DNA of 64,000 nt. Origin: Bryum argenteum (Eukaryota; Streptophyta; Bryopsida; Bryales; Bryaceae). Both the position numbers and the translations under genes were made by a program. Numbering within the stretch: position 1 is the first letter of the stretch; each line of letters opens with the position of its first letter. Below the pieces are notes generated by a model. That model saw only the letters and a program-made list of their open reading frames with translations, was not told the origin of the DNA and made no database searches. Shown here in pieces: positions 57,201-64,000 of this stretch. The stretch lies in assembly GCA_037043015.1 (NCBI GenBank), contig CM073322.1, positions 19,975,601-20,039,600 of the forward strand. The letters run 5' to 3'.

Positions 57201-58184
57201 TGAACGGAGGGTTGGAGGACAGCCATGCTGACAGTACCATGCGTGAAGATTTAGCGCGGGAGAAGGCTGGCAAGCGGGAGCGACGGCAAGGAACTAAGGT
57301 GTGAATTTTTGATGCTATGGCGGGCCGCTAAGCAAGCAAGAGAATGTGCAACTTCGGGGAAGGGTTTGAGCATGTATTGACAACGCCTTCAGATGGTGAA
57401 GCGCCGAAGTGAAGTCCTTGCGAGCCTGATCTTCGGAGGGGTGTTCAAATTCCAGTGCAACTCTTGGCGTTTTGCATTGAAGGGCCAGGGCCTTATAGGA
57501 AGTTGGCAGGAAGCATGGAAGCTCCGTAGAGGGCGTACGAGATTTCACATCTGCAATTGCAATGGCGCCATTTTACTAACTCGCGGGGAAATCCAATCTA
57601 GACTTGTAGACGTGGAATTGGACGTACCAATACTACCTTTATAGCTGGCGAAAGGCCGTGCACTGTAGAAGAGGACCACCCTGAGATAGTCTGGGCCACT
57701 CGACGACAACATATGTAAGCAAAAGTTGCAGAATCACGCACTGACGGGAGTGCATTTGCATCGTCAATGGTTGATTGATTATAAAAAACTCTAACTGCGA
57801 TGAAAAACTTGAGGTTTCAGCACCGTATAGCAGCACTACGGTCTCCAAACCTAGTGAGCCCGAGGGACATCTAGGGGTTAATCAGCATGGTGATCTCCTA
57901 TCACTTGATGCAAAATCTTTACCTTGGGCATCTATGCTCTTGTGAGGCAATCTTTAAAAAAAGTTTAAAAAAATTTTAAAAAATAATAATCATAATAAAA
58001 TAAAATAAATACCACATGGACATTGGACATCGTAGACAAGCTTTTGTGCAGTACAATTCTTTGAGAAATCAAGTCCTTCAACCATCGTCAAAGGTAGTTT
58101 TGGTCGATATTGGAGATACGCTCAAGGTCCTTCAAGGAATGGTCTAGGTTAGCAAATTTGACAGAAGGCTATGTTCTTATATTC
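57201..58184. other. unassigned region after the Tc1 remnant
   Basis: No gene is supported; frames on both strands at 57315–57644 overlap and resemble nothing. A TAGGGGTTAA near 57873 looks like one TTAA-MITE end, but I found no partner. A-rich sequence lies near 57955–58010. Confidence 0.35.
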
Positions 58185-58554
58185 TTAACCCTTAAACGCC
58201 CAAGCAAGCCCGAGGGGCTTGATTCCAACATAATCTTCCCTGTAGCTCTCACTGTAATCAACATTTCACTTATATCTTGATATCAAACTGGTCACCGTCT
58301 TATGATGCATTCAAAAAGTGAAATTTTACAATTCAAATCACACTTTGTATGTATGATTTTATGGTTTGAAAGGATTGTGGTAGGTAGGTTGGGGTTGTAC
58401 ATAACCTTGTAGGAGGTTGCAAGCTCATCATCGATTGGTTCATTCATGGTGCCCAAGTTCAAAAAGTACACTGTTCATGATGCCCAAGTCCAAAAGATGT
58501 TGTGGTCCAATTTTGGGCTGCCCGTTTTAGACCCCATGGGCATTTAAGGGTTAA
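58185..58554. mobile_element. TTAA-flanked MITE, second subfamily
   Basis: It begins TTAACCCTTAAACGCCCA and ends TGGGCATTTAAGGGTTAA (370 bp including TTAA on both sides). The termini are clearly related to those at 11535 (CCCCTAAAGGCCCA), with a different interior. Confidence 0.85.
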
Positions 58555-58596
58555 TGCTCAACTATAATAAAGGTGACCGTATAAGTATATGGAACG

Positions 58597-58833
58597 CCAT
58601 ATTCGTTAAATTGGCCAATCCCTATTATTTTGGCCGCTTGAAATAGTGTATATAGCACAAATGAAAACAATGCCATGTAGATAATTACATTAAAATCAAC
58701 ATGCATTGAGAGGACTAAAATAAATTATTAATATATTTTCCCATCTTAAAACTTTTTTGTTTCACTTTACTCTATTTATTTGAATAGTGTGCGGCCAAAT
58801 ATAAAGGGGATTGGGCCAATTTAACGAATATGG
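58597..58833. mobile_element. MITE with ~45-bp imperfect terminal inverted repeats
   Basis: CCATATTCGTTAAATTGGCC at the left is mirrored by GGCCAATTTAACGAATATGG at the right. Pairing continues inward (AATCCCTATTATTTTGGCCGC against GCGGCCAAATATAAAGGGGATT). About 237 bp; no certain target duplication. Confidence 0.75.
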
Positions 58834-59170
58834 GGTTATGGTGACTATACCGTGACATGCAGATCTAATAATTTGATATCGGGTCATGGTCATTGTTGTA
58901 AATACGGCAAGAACATACTGCATGAATCTCCACTAACCAGGGAGAGGACGCGAGGGACATGCACTGAGATATTATTCCGCATGTGTCTGGATATTCCACA
59001 ATCATAAAGTATTCTGACCAGCCTGATGTATATGGGCTGTAGAAACATCAGATAGAAAACTGGTTACTCAAAACAAACATTCTGGTAACAGGGGAGATGC
59101 GACTCTCCCACAAGGAGAAACACAACCTTCTCGTTATGAACAGTGGTGAACTGGTGATGCAATTTCACTA
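58834..59170. other. unassigned spacer between MITEs
   Basis: No gene or repeat is recognised between the two MITEs. Confidence 0.35.
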
Positions 59171-59413
59171 TTAACCCTTAAACGTCATATGCTGTCCTGA
59201 TACCACACCCAAAATCTCTTTTAAAACTCCACTTTTAGCATTATTCTATTTTTAATTTGCGTGAGCTCTATTCTAAGAAAGTATAGATCTCTTTAAGGTG
59301 CTCACTTCGGAATTTTAAAAATTCCATTTGGTATAATAAAGTGTAAGTTATGAGCAAGATTCTCTCAAAAAAAAACCCAACCCCTCGGGCTGGGTCTGAC
59401 GTTTAAGGGTTAA
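59171..59413. mobile_element. TTAA-flanked MITE, short form
   Basis: It begins TTAACCCTTAAACGTCA and ends TGACGTTTAAGGGTTAA (243 bp with both TTAA). It shares CCCTTAAACG with the 58185 copy; the interior differs. Confidence 0.85.
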
Positions 59414-60809
59414 GTGAAAATGGCAGGTTTTTCATAAATGGAATCAAATAGAGGATGAAGGAGATGCAACTCCATGAGGACCATGTGGTTTTCACTATTT
59501 GTAGTATATAATCATTGCTGCCAATTTAATATAAGAAATAAATTAGACTCTTAGTTCGTTTATTTTAACCGCATCATTTTTTATTTTCGTGCCCTCTTCT
59601 AAGTTGACAATCCCCTTTTAACAGTTGTAACAGTACGCACAAGTCAAAAATTGTCAAAAGTGTATCAAGCTTTGGTGGCATGATATTCATGGCACACACC
59701 TAACAGACACAGTGGGCGTTGATTGCGAAGTTGGAAACATTTACTTCCAATAAAAGTTACACATGCGTCTTAACTTCATTGAATATATTTTTAGTTTTTT
59801 CTCTGAAATAGTTAATGCAGCATTTAAGGATCAATACATCATGAACTGTAGCAAAAACATCATGATTCATGAACCGGAGCGACACATCATGAACCGGAGC
59901 GAGGGCCTCGCTAGCTTGGCGAAAACTTGTTAAAGACTTTGATTAGCTGGGCGAAGCTTAATCAGGATGTCTAGGCTGGATAGTACAGATTGGCATCGGT
60001 AGATGAGACTTGCCAGCTCTGATGTAACATCGATCGCAACTTCTCCACCACTGCCGCGGGGTTTGAATGTATGTCGACATCGAAGAACGGTCCTTACTCG
60101 GATTAAATCAGTGAAAGTCAAGTGATTTATAATTGGTTCAAAAAAAGAAAAAGAAAGCCAAGAGATCTATCTGTTCGATCGATCGAGGATGTGGTCAATC
60201 GTTCAAGTGAAGGACCTTGACTGCACAGTAGATTCAGCTCCAAAGAGTCTGTAGAAACTGATGAAGATGGTCAGGTGATGGAAGTTACAGACTCTGCATC
60301 CCAAATCGTTTAAAGACCTTAATTACCTGCACATGCACGAGTGCTTGCAATCATGAAGTACTTGAGTTCGGAATCTTAAATAGAATGCGTAGCCTTGATA
60401 CAGGTGGGCGCCAAAAGATTGATTACAGTCTCCAGCTCAGACTGATCCACATCTGTCGTAATTTGTGGTCTACTGTCCTTCGGATCGATGGTTTGTCGAG
60501 CATTGAGAAAACGATCGATGACGTTTCATCCTGAAAACGATCGAATGAAAACGAAGTGTATGCATCGATTGAAGATGCGGTTTTATGACGACGGCCCTCA
60601 AGACAGTACCCCAGCATCATCGATTGATGAAGATAAGAAATGCTTAGAAGTTGCAATCGCTTTCCAGCTATATATGATTATCAGCAAGGTCTCTTGGAAA
60701 GATGAAGTGTGCATGCAGTTCGGGAGCTTACTGAGAATGTCTGTATGCTTACTGGCGTCGATCGATAGGACTTTTAAGCTGTCAGTGATTCTAAGTCAAT
60801 CTGATCGAA
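59414..60809. other. unassigned, no convincing gene
   Basis: Short frames only. The frame 60488–60868 (+, 126 residues) overlaps the tandem repeat that follows and shows no motif. Sequence near 60180–60230 (TCGAGGATGTGGTCAATCGT) is an outlying partial copy of that repeat. Confidence 0.35.
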
Positions 60810-61180
60810 AGTGTCGTCCAGTGAGTTCGAGATTGAAGAAAGGATGGCTATACGAGATCAATCGTTGAAGACGGCGAGAGGAAGTCCTATCGTTGATTAA
60901 TCGAGGATGCTGTGCTCAATCATTCAATCGAAGGATCCGATTGCAGCAATGGATCAGCATCAATTGATGAAGGTAGTCATTGGAAGTTGAAAAGTGTCGT
61001 CCACTGTTCACTGTGATTCAGGAATGTAGAAAGGATGGCTGTGAAAGATCAATCGTTCAAGAAGGTGAAAGGAAGTGCACTGATTGGTCGAGGATGCTGT
61101 ATTCAATCATGCGATCGAAGGACCTTGATTGTAGCAACGAATCAGGCATTAATTCATGAAGATGCATGATTGGCCATTCA
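60810..61180. repeat. ~190-bp tandem repeat, two diverged copies
   Basis: Both copies run AAGTGTCGTCCA..., then GAAAGGATGGCT, then GATCAATCGTT, then GTCGAGGATGCTGT or ATCGAGGATGCTGT, then CGAAGGA and an ATGATTGG- or GTCATTGG-like end. The second starts near 61001. Confidence 0.75.
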
Positions 61181-61559
61181 AGTACTTCGAAGCTCCGGGG
61201 ATTTGCACCTTTTCTGATAAAGTTCAGATACTTGCGCTACAAGGTGTTCTTTTTAGGTGTAAAGCCTCAGTGTGCTGAAGTTTCGAGATGAACTTCCATG
61301 TTTTTGCATATCATTATATTTTGTTGAAGTCAACCAACATCGAGCAGATTATGGATTCTTTATGGAGGAATGTAGCCGTCCATGGGGCCCAATGAGGGCA
61401 GAAATCCTCTACTGTGATTGATTGATCTCTCGATTGTTCAATCATGTGAAGGACTTTTTCCTCTTAGGCCACATGAACAATCTAACTTTCTATGTAAAGC
61501 ATCCCTCATATACTGTGGTAATCAACGACCATTGGTGTAACCTACGGGCATACATGCAA
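61181..61559. other. unassigned
   Basis: No gene is recognised. It may contain the body of the SINE relative whose tail lies at 61560–61650. Confidence 0.3.
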
Positions 61560-61650
61560 CAAGATAAGTCGAACGAACACTCCATTCACGCCGGCCTCTA
61601 AATAGGTTGGAGTTTCTCTTTCTTTCTTCCTTTCTTTATCTCTTTTTGGT
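61560..61650 (+). mobile_element. SINE tail related to the 5S composite SINE
   Basis: CGAACGAACACTCCATTCAC, then GCCGGCC and GGAGTTTCTC.., matches the 3' end of the 18358 element (CGAACGGACACTTCATTCAC, GCTGGCT, GGAGTTTCT), again followed by a pyrimidine simple repeat (TTTCTTTC...). I could not recognise a 5S or tRNA head here, so this is a truncated copy or another family with the same tail. Confidence 0.6.
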
Positions 61651-62265
61651 AAAAGATCTTTTTGAAGATCTCTTACAATGAACTTACGACAATGGTAGTT
61701 ACTCAAATCTCACCAAAAAGTAAATCATAAGATTATTAAGTCTTTGAAATAAGTTTGAAATAATGAAGTGTCGTAACCTAAAAGTAAGAAATTTAGAGTT
61801 CCATTTGAAATGCTTTGAATCTTTTTGAAAAATATTAACACATGAAACTAGTACAAGATTCAGCCATATGGATACACTTTAGTTCTTTAGAGTGTTGATG
61901 TATGTTGGTTTACCAAGTTTAGGTGTTATCTCATGGCAACAGCCCTAGAGAACCGCAACTCACATTCATGAAAAGCAATCCTAATGGAACATAAATTAAC
62001 ACACACAAATGTTGTATGCTCAACAAATAACGAAACAAAGGAAATGAAGGTATCCATATTGAAGCAATCATGATCGCAATGCCATGACAATAGCTCCAAG
62101 TATATCACTAGTAACTTCAAAAAACCACGTGAACATGTCGTGTACACACGGATATCACCTCAATATCATGGTGGTTGTGGGCTGTGGGGTCAATCCATGC
62201 GCCAATGAAGTGCCTACCTCAATTCCTCACTAAACTATGATAAGTGGTATCCAAGAACCTCATTG
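61651..62265. other. unassigned
   Basis: No gene, RNA or clear repeat is seen in this stretch. Confidence 0.35.
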
Positions 62266-62371
62266 TATAATTACCCTCATTCTTGTTCATTGTCTCTCAT
62301 TGTAAAATTACCCTCATTCTTGTTCATTGTCTCTCATTGTAAAATTACCCTCATTCTTGTTCATTGTCTCT
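62266..62371. repeat. 37-bp tandem repeat, three copies
   Basis: ATTACCCTCATTCTTGTTCA followed by TTGTCTCTCATTGTAAA is repeated three times almost exactly. Confidence 0.92.
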
Positions 62372-62382
62372 TATGCACCAAT

Positions 62383-62491
62383 AACTAGAGACCTACTAGA
62401 GACCTGCTCGAGACCTACTGGATTAGAAACCTACTAGAGACCTACTAGACTAGAGACTTGCTAGAGACCTACTAGAGACCTACTATAGACC
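62383..62491. repeat. 11-bp minisatellite (TAGAGACCTAC)n
   Basis: About nine to ten variants of TAGAGACCTAC (with TGCTCGAGACC, GATTAGAAACC and similar) stand in a row. Confidence 0.9.
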
Positions 62492-62604
62492 TGATATGCA
62501 ATGGCATACTCTCTGTTAAACTGAAATAACCCTCAGTCTCTTACCTACAGTTTGTGATTGTTGTGTATAGAACTATTAAGATTGCAAAACAGCCTCCATT
62601 CTGT

Positions 62605-63099
62605 CTACCTCCTGTCATATTTCATGTACCTAAGAGCGAAGGCACTAGCAGCCATGAATCCAGAGATAAAGAGCGCTAGAATACCCATGTTCTTGTGCCT
62701 GGAATCGTACTCCAGCGACATACCATTGCGCATGATCGTCCACGCCAACAAGTGGCCTTGATCCTCAACGCGTATGCAGGGGCACTCGGGGCAGCTGGTG
62801 GGAAGCATCTCGTTGCACGTATTGCACGGTGGATTCTCCAGATCGCAGTAGAATGCAATCGAGGTCAGCGTGTTGATTGTATACTGAGTCGGGTTCACCC
62901 AGTACAACCAGATCCAGAAATTGGGAATCTTCGATTTAGGTATCATAAAACCTGACGTCATGTTCCTGCAATGCAAAGAGTAACTATATCATAATTCTGA
63001 TTCATAGTTGAGAGGGTGGATGACGAACAGAAACTGATATGAGAGGAAACGTAGGACGTACCAGAGATTGACGACAATAGGAATGAAGATAGTCGCAAC
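62605..63099 (-). CDS. PDR-type ABCG transporter, C-terminal exons (rest outside window)
   Basis: Two exons are clear: 63099–63062 (VATIFIPIVVNL) and 62965–62605, joined in phase across a GT–AG intron to read VNLWNMTSGFMIPKSKIPNF. The last exon continues WIWLYWVNPTQYTINTL, an extracellular Cys-rich loop with six Cys (CDLENPPCNTC ... SCPECPC), a final membrane span (ILALFISGFMAASAFALRYM) and a stop. The GF-I/M-P pattern followed by P-x-WW-like sequence is the hallmark of the second membrane domain of full-size ABCG (pleiotropic drug resistance) transporters, which export lipids or secondary metabolites across the plasma membrane. Upstream exons, with the ATP-binding domains, should lie beyond the right edge or further right in this window where I could not recognise them. 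Confidence 0.8.
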
Positions 63100-64000
63100 C
63101 TGCGCAGAAAGTCAACTTAAGAATGTTTGTTCCTTAGATTCTAGTATCAAAGCCCTAGGCTGCTCTAGAGGGAAACAGTCCATGATACGAACACTGATAA
63201 TGCAACTGAAGGTGTATGCCTCCAATTATTCGACGACAAGGCTTCCAGTAAATTATGCATGTAACAGAATGACAGTTCATGTCGGGTGGTTCTATCGTTT
63301 ATGTTCGCAATGATTAAACATTATTGAGTTCTATTATGCAGATTGAAGGTCTGTATGCAATCACTCCGACCGTAATGATTGCTTCGACCCCATGAACAAT
63401 GCAGGTATTGTCTCCAATAAGTTCATTTTTAGTCTGCGCGCAGACTGGAAAACGAATCTGTAGTGTCTTGTTCGCTGGAAATTCTGAACCATGAATTGAT
63501 CATGTCTGTTTCGTGGTCTGTGTCTTCTTATCTTTCTCATAGTTACCTGATAGGTATATTACATGCTCGATTCAACTCTAGCAACAAAACAACAGCTCAA
63601 AGTGGACACAGATCACGAATCAGGCATGATGTTTGAAGAGGCGCATGCCTTGCAAAATTCCTTTGAAATAATTCGATCACATGGTTGTCGGTTAAATAGG
63701 AATGTGCCTAAATAATATCTACGAAAAATAATTTCGGGAGGCTCTCTCAGGTTATGTATCGAGCAGAAGATTTCGTATGATGTCAATACGATAGGAAGAT
63801 GAGCTACGGTCCGAGTATATTCTCTACAGTGAGTATGTCTTTATCGCTTACAGAGTCTAAGCTTATCTGGGTATATTCTTATAGATACTATAGACTGAGC
63901 ATCCTATAGATACTGATATATTGAAATCAGCATATCTTGGGTAAGAACGAATGCTAGAGGTTATCAGCTCTGTATAATCTGAGGAATGTGGATTGAACTT
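63100..64000. other. probable intron of the ABCG gene, nothing else recognised
   Basis: No further ABCG exon is identified with confidence. A short minus-strand hydrophobic segment near 63345–63420 (VEAIITVGVIAYRP) might be an exon but does not match the expected position. No other feature is seen. Confidence 0.3.

Noticed and set aside
57867-57880. Single TTAA-MITE end (TAGGGGTTAA)
   Set aside because: No matching inverted partner was found on either side.
60488-60868. 126-residue plus-strand frame
   Set aside because: It has no motif and overlaps a tandem repeat; the second repeat copy does not keep the frame.
62266-62491. CRISPR-like array
   Set aside because: The repeats are contiguous or near-contiguous minisatellites without unique spacers, in a eukaryotic context.

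Overview
This window looks like nuclear DNA of a land plant. The evidence is GT–AG introns of about 90 to 1600 bases, a Ty1/copia element primed by initiator-tRNA-Met, a plant-type L1-like LINE, a plant-type 5S rRNA sequence, and plant-like SEN1 helicase, F-box/LRR and ABCG genes. A bryophyte or another early-diverging lineage seems most likely to me from the gene style. That is an inference, and no single feature proves it.

Gene by gene. Positions 1–4370 (+) hold the 3' part of a SEN1-like RNA/DNA helicase whose 5' end lies outside the window, with possible extra 3' exons to 5409. Positions 7081–8592 (-) encode a 503-residue protein of unknown family with a repeated helical motif. Positions 23122–26876 (+) are a complete seven-exon gene for a secreted protein that resembles permuted papain-fold (YiiX/NlpC-P60-like) enzymes. 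From 28879 to about 39220 there is a tandem array of three units plus the start of a fourth, each derived from an F-box/LRR locus and all broken. An inverted copy at 50058–54360 carries the only intact F-box/LRR gene (50058–51738, -). At the right edge (62605–63099, -) are the last two recognisable exons of a PDR-type ABCG transporter that continues out of the window.

The rest is a dense repeat landscape. A 5'-truncated LINE (11041–15522, -) has clear target-site duplications and is itself interrupted twice. A family of TTAA-flanked MITEs sits at 11535, 19324, 19793, 58185 and 59171. A composite SINE at 18358–18846 starts with a complete 5S rRNA and continues with a tRNA-like segment. A young copia-type element (40404–44319) has identical LTRs but no reverse transcriptase; in its place are an inverted LTR plus primer-binding site and an antisense segment resembling a host first exon. 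A Tc1-like transposase remnant lies at 56769–57200. There are several foldback MITEs and many minisatellites.

The most unusual items are the 5S/tRNA composite SINE, the rearranged copia element, and the F-box array. Comparing the array units fixes the boundaries of two insertions and one internal inversion. No CRISPR, operon or bacterial feature is present.
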